From the NCBI GenBank assembly GCA_033283325.1, contig JAWMQO010000007.1, positions 1-64,000 of the forward strand: 64,000 nucleotides of DNA, given 5' to 3'. Below, piece after piece: positions 48,542 through 57,418 of the stretch (its first letter is position 1; every line of letters starts with the position of its first letter). The position numbers and the translations under genes are program-made. This DNA is from Mangrovimicrobium sp033283325. Its GTDB lineage: Bacteria; Pseudomonadota; Gammaproteobacteria; Pseudomonadales; Halieaceae. A model generated the notes under the pieces. The model was given only the letters and a program-made list of their open reading frames with translations. It was not told where the DNA came from and did no database searches.

Positions 48542-49519
48542 TTAGCCGGTGAAGCCGGGCAGGCGGCTGTTGATGATCGCGGTCGCGTCGTCGACGATGC
48601 GCTTGATCAGTTCTTCACAGCTGGGGATGTCGTGGATCAGGCCCTGGATCTGGCCGGCCCAGACCAGGCCCGCGTCCACGTTGCCGGTTTCCAGCGCCAC
48701 GCGGCCGTCCGCGCCCTTCACCAGGTGGGCCACGTCCTTGAATTCCGCTTCCGGGTTTTTCAGGATGTCGACCACTTCGCTGGAGCGGCTGGTCTTGGCC
48801 ACACGGCCGGTGTTACGCAGGGAGCGGAAGATCAGGTTGGTATCGCGCTCGTCGTTCTCCACCAGCAGTTGCTTGATGTTGTCGTGGATCGGCGCTTCTT
48901 TTGTCGCGCAGAAGCGGGTGCCCATATTGATGCCGTCGGCACCCAGCGCCAGCGCAGCGACGAGGCCGCGGCCGTCGCCGAAGCCGCCGGAGGCGATCAT
49001 CGGGATTTTCACCTTGTCGGCTGCAGCCGGGATCAGGATCAGGCCGGGGATGTCGTCTTCACCGGGGTGGCCGGCGCACTCGAAGCCGTCGATGGAGATG
49101 GCATCCACGCCCATGCGCTCGGCGGAGAGCGCGTGGCGCACCGCGGTGCACTTGTGCACGACGATGATGTCGTTGTTCTTGAAGTCCTCGACGTGCTCGC
49201 CCGGGTTGTGGCCAGCGGTCTCGACGATCTTCACGCCCATTTCGATGATCGCCTTGCGGTACTCGGCGTAGGGGGGCGGGTTCACGGAAGGCAGGATGGT
49301 GAGGTTCACACCGAAGGGCTTGTCGGTCATTTCCCGGCAGCGCTCGATTTCCTTGCGCAGGTCGTCGGGGGTCGGCTGGGTCAGTGCGGTGAGGATGCCG
49401 AGGCCGCCGGCGTTGGATACGGCCGCCGCCAGTTCTGCGCGGCCCACCCACATCATGCCGCCCTGTACGATCGGGTACTCGATACCCAGAAGTTCGCTAA
49501 ATCGTGTTTTCAGTGCCAT
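48542..49519 (-). CDS. Nitronate monooxygenase-family flavoprotein
   Basis: A 325-residue FMN-dependent TIM-barrel protein of the NMO/2-nitropropane dioxygenase family. It has PIVQGGMMWVGRAELAAAVSNAGGLGIL near the start, the ISIDGFECAGHPGE motif with the catalytic-type His, IASGGFGDGRGLVAALALGADGINMGTRF (FMN phosphate site). In steroid-degrading bacteria a member of this family (IpdC) acts on ring C/D CoA intermediates, so a role in CoA-ester catabolism is as possible as nitronate oxidation. Start ATG 49519. Upstream of the SDR on the same strand. Confidence 0.9.
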   Translation of the reverse strand: MALKTRFSELLGIEYPIVQGGMMWVGRAELAAAVSNAGGLGILTALTQPTPDDLRKEIERCREMTDKPFGVNLTILPSVNPPPYAEYRKAIIEMGVKIVETAGHNPGEHVEDFKNNDIIVVHKCTAVRHALSAERMGVDAISIDGFECAGHPGEDDIPGLILIPAAADKVKIPMIASGGFGDGRGLVAALALGADGINMGTRFCATKEAPIHDNIKQLLVENDERDTNLIFRSLRNTGRVAKTSRSSEVVDILKNPEAEFKDVAHLVKGADGRVALETGNVDAGLVWAGQIQGLIHDIPSCEELIKRIVDDATAIINSRLPGFTG

Positions 49520-49670
49520 CTCTATTCAATTCTCCAGTGCGAGTATCTCATTAATTTTGTGGCTGTCGCGGGCGCGCACCCCGGGGGCGAAACGCCTTTC
49601 GGGGGAAGCGCTTCGTTGCGCTCGCGGGTGCCGCAGTCGGCCGGGAATAAAAGGGCTGCTGATATTACAT

Positions 49671-52600
49671 TTATACCTGCCGGACTTCCAATAGCTCGGG
49701 GGCGGGGGTTTCGGCCAAAGGATTGGCGAATTCCGCCAGCATCACGGGCAGCTGCGCCCGGTAGTTTGCGACCGCGGCGTCCTTCACCGGGCCGTAGCCG
49801 GCAATTTCGAAGGCCGCGGCGGCGATCTCGATACCCTTGGCGAGATTGTCCGCGTCCAGCCGCTGGCTGATGTCCTCGACCAGGTTGCGGTATTCGCCGA
49901 TCAGGCGGCGCTCCATGCGCCGCTCCGGCAGGTAGCCGATGGGATCGAAGGGCGTGCCGCGCAGGAACTTGAACTTCGCCAGCACGCCGAAGGCCTGCAG
50001 CATCCAGGGGCCGATGGTGCGTTTCTTCGGCCGCCCGGTGGCCGGGTCGGTGCCTGACATCAGCAGCGCAGAGGCGAGGTTGAACTCGATGCGGAAGTCG
50101 CCGCTGAACTGGGCTTTCAGCCGCTCCATGAACCTGGGTTCGCTGTACAGCCGCGCCACCTCGTACTCGTCCTTGTAAGTCATCAGGCGGGCGAGGGAGA
50201 GGGCCACCTGGCGCACGAATTCCTCGCCGTTTGCCAGTCCTTTCGCTGCGACACGCTGGCGGATGCTCGCCACGAAGTCGCTGAAGGACTTCGCGTAGGC
50301 TTCATTCTGGTAGCTGGTGAGCAGGCGGGTCCGGCTCGCGAGTACGTCGTCCACGGTGTCGAGCTTCGGCAGTTCCGGGGTGTCGTCCAGTTGCGCCGCG
50401 AGTGCCGCCGGGTCGTGGGCGGCCAGGCGCCCCAGGGCGAAGGTACGCAGGTTGCCCTTGACGAAAGTGCCGTTGAGCCGGATGGCCTCCTCAATGGACG
50501 CGACGCTCAGGGGCAGCAGGCCTTTCTGTGCTGCGTAACCCATCATCAGGACATTGGTGCCGATGCTGTCGCCGGTGAGGTCGGTGGCCAGCTTGCTGGC
50601 GTGGAGGTCGAAACTCGGGCCGCCGTCCAGGGCCTTGATGACGGCCGAGCGCAGGCGCGCCTCGCCGAGGTCCAGGTGCTTGTTGCTCTGGAAGTCGCCG
50701 GTGGGGGCGACATCGGTATTGAGAATCGCGGCGGTGCTGCCGGGTTTTACCGTTTTCAGTACCGGTGCGCTGGCGCCGACGATCATGTCGCAGGCCAGCA
50801 TCAGGTCGCACATGCCTTCGGAGAGGCGCGAGGTGTAGATACCTTTCGGGTCCGGGCCGATGCGGATATGGCTGGTCACCGCGCCGCCTTTCTGTGCCAT
50901 GCCGGTCATGTCGAGGATGGTGGCGCCCTTGCCGTCGAGGTTGGCGGCCATGCCGAGCAGGGCGCCGATGGTCAGCACGCCGGTGCCGCCGATGCCGCCG
51001 ACCAGGATGTTGTAGCCGCTGTCGTTTAATGGGGCGAGGTCGGGTTCGGGCAGTTCCGCCACCAGGCGTTCCAGTTCGCTCTCCTCGCCGCGGGTGTGCA
51101 CCGCGATTTTCGCGCCGATCACGTTGACGAAGGAGGGACAGAAGCCTTTTACGCAACTGTAGTCCTTGTTGCAGGTGGACTGGTCGATCTTGCGCTTGCG
51201 GCCCAGTTCAGTCTCCAGCGGCGTGATGCTGATGCAGTTCGACTGCACCGAGCAATCGCCGCAGCCCTCGCAGACTTCCGGGTTGATGAACAGCCGCTTG
51301 TCCGGATCTTCCATCAGGCCGCGCTTGCGCCGGCGGCGTTTTTCCGTGGCGCAGGTCTGCTCGTAGACGATGCCGGTGACGCCCTTCATCTTGCGCAGTT
51401 CTTTCTGCAGGCCGTCCATTTCGTCGCGGTGGTAGAGCCCGGAGTTCTTCGGCAGCTCGAGGCCGCGGTACTGCTCCGGGTCGTCGGAGACCAGGTAGAC
51501 GGGGCGCACGCCCTCGGAAAGCAACTGGTTGACCATGTCGATGGGGCTGATGGATTGCTCCACCGGCTGGCCGCCGGTCATCGCCACCGCGTCGTTGTAG
51601 AGCACCTTGTAGGTGATGTTGGCCTTCGCCGCCACCGCCGCGCGGATCGCCAGCACACCGGAGTGGGAGTAGGTGCCGTCGCCCATGTTCTGGAACATGT
51701 GCGGGGTATCGACGAACTGGCTCACCGAAGTCCAGGGTGAACCCTCATGCCCCATGGGCATGAACTGCATGGTGTCGCGGTCCATCACTACCGCGGCGAG
51801 GCCGTGGCAGCCGATGCCGCCCATGGCGCGGGAGCCCTCGGGCAGTTTGGTGCTGGTGTTGTGGGGGCAGCCGGAGCAGAAGTAGGCGGGGCGCATGACG
51901 CCGCTGCCGTAGCCGGCGGATTTCTCCTCCAGCAGGCGGAATTCCGTGTAGTGGGCGGCGACGGCGTTATCGCCAATGCCGAGTTGCTCCAGCAGGCGGG
52001 CGATGGCGTCTCGCGCCTGGCCCACGCTGAGTTCACCCACGGAGGACAGCAGGGGCTTGCCCTCGAGGTCCTGTTTACCGGCCAGCGCGGGGCGCTCGCC
52101 ATTGCCCAGGGCGTAGAGATGGCGGGCGATCTGGTCCTCCATCACCGGGCGCTTTTCCTCCACCACCAGGATGGCCCTGTGGCCGCGGGCGAAGTCGTTG
52201 AGGCCTTCGCCGTCCATCGGCCAGACCAGGCCCGGTTTATAAACGCGGATGCCGAGGCGCTCACAGGCGGCCTCGTCCAGGCCGAGGTCCGCCAGCGCCT
52301 GGCGCACGTCGAGGTAGGCCTTGCCCGCGCTGACGATGCCCAGTTCCCGCTTGTCGCCGTCGATGACGGTGCGGTCGATGCCGTTGGCCCGGGCGAAGGC
52401 GGTGGCGGCGGGCAGGCGATAGTTCACCAGCCACTCTTCTTCCTGCAGGGGAACGATGTTTTCCCGGGCGTTGAGGCCCTCGGGGGGAATGACTACGTCA
52501 GCAGGGGTGACATACTCCCGGTAGGGGTCAGGCAACTCGACACAGGCGGTTAGGTCGAGGGTGTCGGTGATGGTTTTCAGGCCCACGTAGCAGCCGCTGA

Positions 52601-53174
52601 AGCGCGACATGGCCCAGCCAAAGAGGCCGAACTCGATGATCTCGCCGATATTGGCGGGATAGAGGATCGGCACCATGGCCGCCATCAGGGTGTGTTCCGA
52701 CTGGTGGGCGCTGTCCGAGGATTTGCCGCCGTGGTCGTCGCCGGCGACGATCAGGAAACCGCCATTGGCGGAACTTCCCTCGAAGTTGCCCAGCTTCATC
52801 GACTCGCAGGCCCGGTCGACGCCGATGCCCTTGCCGTACCAGAGGCCGAAGATACCGTCGTAGTCCGAGTTGCCGAACCACTTCAGTTCCTGGGTGCCGC
52901 GGATCGAGCTGACCGCCAGTTCCTCGTTGAGCCCGGCGCGGAAGACGATGTTGTGCTCGTCCAGCAGCTTCTGCGCGCCCCACAGGGCCGAATCGTAGAC
53001 GCCCAGGGGCGAGCCCCGGTAACCGGAGATGAAACCGCCTGTTTTAAGGCCGGCGGCGCGGTCACGGCGGGCCTGGTCCAGGGGGAGCCTCACCAGGGCC
53101 TGGTTGGACGACATGAAGACCTGGCCTTCGGCCTGCAGGTATTTGTCGTCGAGTGTTACTTCGCTTTTGGTCAT
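49671..53174 (-). CDS. Fused indolepyruvate:ferredoxin oxidoreductase
   Basis: A 1167-residue protein combining the alpha and beta subunits of 2-oxoacid:ferredoxin oxidoreductases. N-terminal pyrimidine-binding domain (FISGYRGSPLGVYD), thiamine-diphosphate domain (YFCSGCPHNTSTKLPEG ... MGHEGSPW), a two-cluster ferredoxin-like region (CEGCGDCSVQSNC and CNKDYSCVKGFCPSF), and the gamma-type domain (GIGGTGVLTIGALLGMAA). It oxidatively decarboxylates aryl- or branched 2-oxoacids to acyl-CoA, producing reduced ferredoxin. This long fusion type is typical of aerobic proteobacteria. Start ATG 53174. Confidence 0.93.
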   Translation of the reverse strand: MTKSEVTLDDKYLQAEGQVFMSSNQALVRLPLDQARRDRAAGLKTGGFISGYRGSPLGVYDSALWGAQKLLDEHNIVFRAGLNEELAVSSIRGTQELKWFGNSDYDGIFGLWYGKGIGVDRACESMKLGNFEGSSANGGFLIVAGDDHGGKSSDSAHQSEHTLMAAMVPILYPANIGEIIEFGLFGWAMSRFSGCYVGLKTITDTLDLTACVELPDPYREYVTPADVVIPPEGLNARENIVPLQEEEWLVNYRLPAATAFARANGIDRTVIDGDKRELGIVSAGKAYLDVRQALADLGLDEAACERLGIRVYKPGLVWPMDGEGLNDFARGHRAILVVEEKRPVMEDQIARHLYALGNGERPALAGKQDLEGKPLLSSVGELSVGQARDAIARLLEQLGIGDNAVAAHYTEFRLLEEKSAGYGSGVMRPAYFCSGCPHNTSTKLPEGSRAMGGIGCHGLAAVVMDRDTMQFMPMGHEGSPWTSVSQFVDTPHMFQNMGDGTYSHSGVLAIRAAVAAKANITYKVLYNDAVAMTGGQPVEQSISPIDMVNQLLSEGVRPVYLVSDDPEQYRGLELPKNSGLYHRDEMDGLQKELRKMKGVTGIVYEQTCATEKRRRRKRGLMEDPDKRLFINPEVCEGCGDCSVQSNCISITPLETELGRKRKIDQSTCNKDYSCVKGFCPSFVNVIGAKIAVHTRGEESELERLVAELPEPDLAPLNDSGYNILVGGIGGTGVLTIGALLGMAANLDGKGATILDMTGMAQKGGAVTSHIRIGPDPKGIYTSRLSEGMCDLMLACDMIVGASAPVLKTVKPGSTAAILNTDVAPTGDFQSNKHLDLGEARLRSAVIKALDGGPSFDLHASKLATDLTGDSIGTNVLMMGYAAQKGLLPLSVASIEEAIRLNGTFVKGNLRTFALGRLAAHDPAALAAQLDDTPELPKLDTVDDVLASRTRLLTSYQNEAYAKSFSDFVASIRQRVAAKGLANGEEFVRQVALSLARLMTYKDEYEVARLYSEPRFMERLKAQFSGDFRIEFNLASALLMSGTDPATGRPKKRTIGPWMLQAFGVLAKFKFLRGTPFDPIGYLPERRMERRLIGEYRNLVEDISQRLDADNLAKGIEIAAAAFEIAGYGPVKDAAVANYRAQLPVMLAEFANPLAETPAPELLEVRQV

Positions 53175-53361
53175 GGGGGAGTTGTATCGGGCCGGGACCT
53201 GCCCGGCGGGTTGTCAGGGCGCGAGGGGGTCCATTGCCTGGTGATCGCTCATCGACCTTGCTCCAGCCTTGCGGAGCCTTGTCAGCATGAACGCCCGCCC
53301 CGCTGGTAAACGGGCCGGGCCAGTCGCTCGCGAAAAGTGCTCCTCGTCAGGGAGCTGCTCT

Positions 53362-53826
53362 TCAGTTCTTCAGATTCTCCAGCGGGAAATCGCAATCCAC
53401 GGTTTCCTGCAGTTCAATCACGTTGCCTTCCGGGTCGCGGCCATAGATGGATTTCACATGGCCCACGTTGATCGGCGCCGGCTGGCTGAAAGTCATGCCA
53501 AGGCCCTTGAGGCGGGTGAATTCCTCCTCGATGCCGACCACGTCCACGCAGAAGTGGGTATAGCCCTTGTCCTGCGGGTTGAGCGCGTCAGTCACCGCGG
53601 GCGCCGGGGCGCTGTACTGGAACATCTCCAGGTAGCAGGTTCCCGCCTTCAGCATGCAGCCCCGCGCGGCCGAGTTGGGTACGTTGACGATCTGGTCGAT
53701 GAACTCGTCGTTTTCCCAGCTGAACTCTTCGCCAACCAGTTCGAAACCGAACGCCGCCTTGTAGAAGGCCCGCATCTTGTCCATGTCGTGCACATGGATG
53801 CCAAAGTGGTGTACACCTCTTATCAT
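53362..53826 (-). CDS. VOC (glyoxalase/bleomycin-resistance-fold) protein
   Basis: A 154-residue metal-dependent protein of the vicinal oxygen chelate family. It has VHHFGIHVHDMDKMRAFY at the start (metal-ligand His), YLEMFQY (Glu), THFCVDVV (His) and SIYGRDPEGNVIELQE (Glu), so all four ligand positions are plausible. ATG 53826 is preceded by GGAGGAA; the frame open to 53985 is not the start. Could be an epimerase, isomerase or extradiol-type enzyme. Divergent from the Rieske oxygenase gene, about 200 bp apart. Confidence 0.88.
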   Translation of the reverse strand: MIRGVHHFGIHVHDMDKMRAFYKAAFGFELVGEEFSWENDEFIDQIVNVPNSAARGCMLKAGTCYLEMFQYSAPAPAVTDALNPQDKGYTHFCVDVVGIEEEFTRLKGLGMTFSQPAPINVGHVKSIYGRDPEGNVIELQETVDCDFPLENLKN

Positions 53827-54030
53827 TGGATGTTCCTCCGGAATTTCACCAGTGCCAACAGTAGGGAAATTCCCCCTGCAGAACAACCATAGCCACTGGT
53901 CGTTGTAGATCTGGACAATTAGGTATGCGCTTGCAGTCATTTTGGCCTCCGCAAGTGCGGTGGCATAATGCCCGCCATAAGTCAATCAATGCGTCCGCGA
54001 GACGCGCCGTACACACTCTGGAGGTGGCGT

Positions 54031-55437
54031 ATGAGCGAACAACTGCTCGATAAAGAACAGGACCTGGCACCGGGCGAAGCCCGCTGTCCCAATGAACCCA
54101 GCACCCAGGAAATCATTGCCAAGGACCGGGTGGGCGCGCCTGACTGGGTGCGCTCCGAGTCCTACAAGTTCCTCGGTGACGAAGATATTTCCAAAGATCG
54201 ATATATCGACCCGGCCTATGCCGCAAAGGAATATGAAAAGCTGTGGACCCGCACCTGGCAGTTTGCCTGCCGTGAAGAGCACATCCCCGAGGTAGGCGAC
54301 TACTACGTCTACGACCTGGGCCACCGCTCCTTCATCGTCACCCGGGTGGCGGAGAACGAGGTCAGGGCCTACTACAACGCCTGCCTGCACCGCGGCACCA
54401 AGCTGCGCCCCTCCGGCACCGAAGGCTGCGCCAGCGAGTTCACCTGCCCCTTCCACGGTTGGACCTGGGACCTCGACGGCTCCCTGCAGAAGGCGACCTG
54501 CCACTGGGACTTCCCCCACGTGGAAGCCGACAAGTTCAAGCTGCCCGAAGCCAAGGTGGAAATGATGGCCGGCTTCGTGTTCATCAACATGGACCACGAC
54601 GCGCCTGCACTGGCGGAATACTTCGGCCCTGAATTCATGGCCCACATCAGCAAGTGGGGCCTGGAAAACCGCTACGTCCACTGCCACGTGGCCAAGCGCA
54701 TCCCGGCCAACTGGAAGCTCAACATGGAGGCCTTCATGGAGGCCTACCACGTGATCGAGACCCACCCCCAGGTGGCCCCCTCCAACGCTGACGCCAATTC
54801 CCAGTACGATTTCTACGGCGACCACGTCGACCGATTCATCTCCCCGCTGGGTGTTGTCAGCCCTCACCTGCGCGGACAGTACAGCGAGCAGGACATCCTC
54901 GACCAGTTCACCGTCGGCGACAGCTCCTTCCTCACCGGCGCAGACCGCCAGCTGAAGGAGGGCGAGACCGCCCGCCAGCGCATGGCCGACATCATGCGCG
55001 AGATGTTCGAGAAAGCCGCCGACGCGGACCTCAGCGGCGTCTCCGACTCCGAACTGCTGGACTGCTTCTCCTACACCATCTTCCCCAACACCTTCATGTT
55101 CCCGGGAATCTCCCTGCCGATGGTCTACCGCTTCCGCCCGGACCCGGAAGACCACCGCAAGAGCTTCTACGAGGTCTTCTTCCTGCGCCCCGTGCCCAAG
55201 AGCGGCGAGCGCCCGGAACCGGCGGAGTGTGTATGGCTCGAGGACCACCAGTCCTTCACTGAAGCCGAGGGCATGGACCCGGGCTTCGGCGCCATCCTCG
55301 ACCAGGACACCGAGAACCTGCTGGCGCAACAGGAGGGCCTCTACGCCTCCGCGAAGGACGGCCTGACCCTGGGTAACTACCAGGAAATCCGGGTGCGGCA
55401 CTTCGAGCAGACCATCGATAAGTACATGGCGGACTGA
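54031..55437 (+). CDS. Rieske non-haem iron oxygenase, alpha subunit
   Basis: A 468-residue ring-hydroxylating oxygenase large subunit. Rieske [2Fe-2S] ligands Cys118, His120 (CLHRG), Cys139 and His142 (CPFHGW). The C-terminal catalytic domain has the mononuclear iron ligands within MEAFMEAYHVIETHPQ (two His with later Asp). No beta subunit gene is adjacent, so an alpha-only enzyme is likely. ATG 54031 follows GGAGG by 6 bp; the open frame from 53968 has none. The Rieske ferredoxin at 55826 is a candidate electron donor. Confidence 0.93.
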   Translation: MSEQLLDKEQDLAPGEARCPNEPSTQEIIAKDRVGAPDWVRSESYKFLGDEDISKDRYIDPAYAAKEYEKLWTRTWQFACREEHIPEVGDYYVYDLGHRSFIVTRVAENEVRAYYNACLHRGTKLRPSGTEGCASEFTCPFHGWTWDLDGSLQKATCHWDFPHVEADKFKLPEAKVEMMAGFVFINMDHDAPALAEYFGPEFMAHISKWGLENRYVHCHVAKRIPANWKLNMEAFMEAYHVIETHPQVAPSNADANSQYDFYGDHVDRFISPLGVVSPHLRGQYSEQDILDQFTVGDSSFLTGADRQLKEGETARQRMADIMREMFEKAADADLSGVSDSELLDCFSYTIFPNTFMFPGISLPMVYRFRPDPEDHRKSFYEVFFLRPVPKSGERPEPAECVWLEDHQSFTEAEGMDPGFGAILDQDTENLLAQQEGLYASAKDGLTLGNYQEIRVRHFEQTIDKYMAD

Positions 55438-55451
55438 GTCGGCCTTTCACG

Positions 55452-55496
55452 GTTACGGCGAATCGATTGTCTTCTGATGATCGATTTCGCCGTAAC
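55452..55496. repeat. Long inverted repeat after the Rieske oxygenase gene
   Basis: GTTACGGCGAATCGAT (55452-55467) pairs with ATCGATTTCGCCGTAAC (55480-55496) with one unpaired base, loop 12 nt. No T tract follows, so it is a terminator-like or mRNA-stabilising hairpin rather than a classical terminator. Confidence 0.75.
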
Positions 55497-55571
55497 TGGT
55501 AGCCCAACTCTACGAAGCAAGGAACATTTGTAAGCGAAGTTGTCGCCGGGGCAGGCTCTGGCGCGTATCAC

Positions 55572-55687
55572 GGGTTAAGCCGGCAGGCGCTCCGTGAAAC
55601 ACGCCAAAAAGCGCACATCCATGTGCAGGCTCGGTCGGCGACGTCCTGTCCCCTCACGGTTTCACGGGGCGCCTGCCGGCTCAACCC
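55572..55687. repeat. 29-bp inverted repeat (REP-like hairpin)
   Basis: Arms 55572-55600 and 55659-55687, complementary at 27 of 29 positions, around a 58-nt loop. Together with the hairpin at 55452, they occupy the gene-free stretch 55438-55825. The outer arms contain GCCGGCAGGCG and its complement. Confidence 0.8.
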
Positions 55688-55825
55688 GCTCGATCAGCCG
55701 CTTGTAGCAGCTTCTGGCCGGGAAACCCCGGACTTTATTACAACCGCCGTTAATGGTTGAATACGCGCTCTGAAATTCCTCGGGGCCTCCAGAACCCCGA
55801 TTCAGAAATAGAAAGGTATCGAATT

Positions 55826-56137
55826 TTGTCGACTGAATTTATCCAGTTTTGCCCCGCTTCCGACGTCCCCGTCGGTGGCAAGAAAGCCCTCAAGATCAAC
55901 GATACCTGGGTGATGGTCTGCAATACCAAAGAAGGTTTGTACGCCGTCTCTGCAATCTGTTCGCACCAGGCAAAGCCGCTGTTCAACGGCCGGGTGCGCA
56001 ATTGCAAGGTCACCTGCCCGGTCCACGGCGCCCGTTTCGACCTGAAAACCGGTGAAGCCCTGGACCTTCCCGCGACCCAGCCCATCGCCACCTACGAGGT
56101 GCGTATCATGGGTGACTGGGTCGAAGTCAAACTCTGA
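55826..56137 (+). CDS. Rieske-type ferredoxin
   Basis: A 103-residue [2Fe-2S] ferredoxin with Cys45, His47 (CSHQ), Cys64 and His67 (CPVHG) as ligands. It supplies electrons to an oxygenase, perhaps the Rieske oxygenase at 54031. TTG 55826 has AAAGG 9 bp upstream and yields the usual N-terminus STEFIQFCPASDVP; the frame is open further upstream (from 55757) but would lack a typical beginning. Same strand as the acyl-CoA dehydrogenase genes, 79 bp downstream. Confidence 0.85.
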   Translation: MSTEFIQFCPASDVPVGGKKALKINDTWVMVCNTKEGLYAVSAICSHQAKPLFNGRVRNCKVTCPVHGARFDLKTGEALDLPATQPIATYEVRIMGDWVEVKL

Positions 56138-56216
56138 TTCCGCCGCGGCGGCGTTTGTCGTCGCGATGGAACGGACGCCGGCCTGAAAGGGCTGGCGGGT
56201 AGAAAAAGGGTTGTCC

Positions 56217-57413
56217 ATGAGCGAAAACGAGAACACCGAATCACTGCGCCAGGAAGTGCGCGGCTGGCTGGCGGAGAACGTCCCCACAGGGTGGCGCGAG
56301 GCCATGACCAGTGTCGAGCAGGAGGCTTTCGTCGAACTGCAGCGCGACTGGTTCTTCAAGCTGACCCAGGCGGGCTACGCCACACCTCACTGGCCGGAAG
56401 GCTGGCCCGGTGGCGGCCGCTCGCTGGCGGAGCAGAAGGTGATCTTCGAGGAAGTGGCCCGGGCCGACGCGCCGCGCCTGATCATGTACTTCGTATCCCT
56501 CTACCACGCGGCCTGCACCCTGTTCGAGTGCGCCAGCAAGGAGCAGCAGGACAAGTACCTGCCGGGCATCCTGAAGGGCGAGGTGTGGTGCCAGGGCTTC
56601 TCCGAGCCCAATGCCGGTTCCGACCTCGCCTCGTTGAAAACCCGCGCCGAGCGGGTGGGTGACAAGTATGTGATCAACGGCCAGAAAACCTGGTCGACCA
56701 TGGCCCAGTACGCGGACAAGTGCCTGCTGCTGGCGCGCACGGACCGGTCGGGACCGCCCCAGGCCGGTCTTACCTACCTGCTGCTGGACATGAAATCCCC
56801 CGGTGTCACCGTACGGCCGATCGACCAGATCACCGGCGACGACGAGTTCGCGGAAATCTTCTTTGACGACGTGGAAGTGCCGGTGGAAGACCTGGTGGGC
56901 GAAGAGGGCAATGGCTGGGCGGTGGCCCAGGCGACCCTGGCCTCCGAACGCGGCCTGACCCTGGTGGAACTGAGCCAGCGCATGCGCTACGGCCTGCCGC
57001 GCATTGCCAGCGCTATCAGGGAGGCGGGGCTGGAAAACGACGCCGGTATCCGCCGCGACCTCGGCCACGTGATGGCCCGGGTCGATGCGTCCTGCGCGGT
57101 GGCGGACCGCTATCTGCAAAAACGCATCACCCATACCGAGCAGGTCGGTGACGCCTCCATCGTCAAGCTCTATTACGCCCGCACCCTGCGCGAGTTCGTC
57201 CGCCTGGGCAAGCGGGTCGCCGGCCTGCAGGGGCAGTACGACCGAGGCTTCATGCGCGGTGCCACCCAGGAGACCGGCAACTGGATGGTGGACTTCATGA
57301 ATTCCTACAACTGGTCCATCGCCGGCGGCAGCGACGAGGTGCAACGCAATATCCTCTCCGAGCGCATGCTGGGGATGCCCCGTGAACCGAAGACCTGGAA
57401 ACTGGAGGGCTGA
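56217..57413 (+). CDS. Acyl-CoA dehydrogenase, subunit 1
   Basis: A 398-residue FAD flavoprotein. Family features: the N-terminal helical domain, WCQGFSEPNAGSDLASLKTRA (substrate and FAD site), and the C-terminal YNWSIAGGSDEVQRNILSERMLGMPREP segment. It dehydrogenates acyl-CoA thioesters at C2-C3. The next gene, 5 bp away, encodes a second, shorter family member, an arrangement typical of alpha2beta2 heterotetrameric enzymes that act on bulky (steroid side-chain-like) acyl-CoAs. ATG 56217 is preferred to TTG 56211. Confidence 0.92.
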   Translation: MSENENTESLRQEVRGWLAENVPTGWREAMTSVEQEAFVELQRDWFFKLTQAGYATPHWPEGWPGGGRSLAEQKVIFEEVARADAPRLIMYFVSLYHAACTLFECASKEQQDKYLPGILKGEVWCQGFSEPNAGSDLASLKTRAERVGDKYVINGQKTWSTMAQYADKCLLLARTDRSGPPQAGLTYLLLDMKSPGVTVRPIDQITGDDEFAEIFFDDVEVPVEDLVGEEGNGWAVAQATLASERGLTLVELSQRMRYGLPRIASAIREAGLENDAGIRRDLGHVMARVDASCAVADRYLQKRITHTEQVGDASIVKLYYARTLREFVRLGKRVAGLQGQYDRGFMRGATQETGNWMVDFMNSYNWSIAGGSDEVQRNILSERMLGMPREPKTWKLEG

Positions 57414-57418
57414 GCGCG

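Noticed and set aside
53986..55401. Antisense frame of 471 residues opposite the Rieske oxygenase
   Set aside because: Low-complexity Val/Gly/His composition typical of the complementary frame; the + strand has all Rieske ligands.
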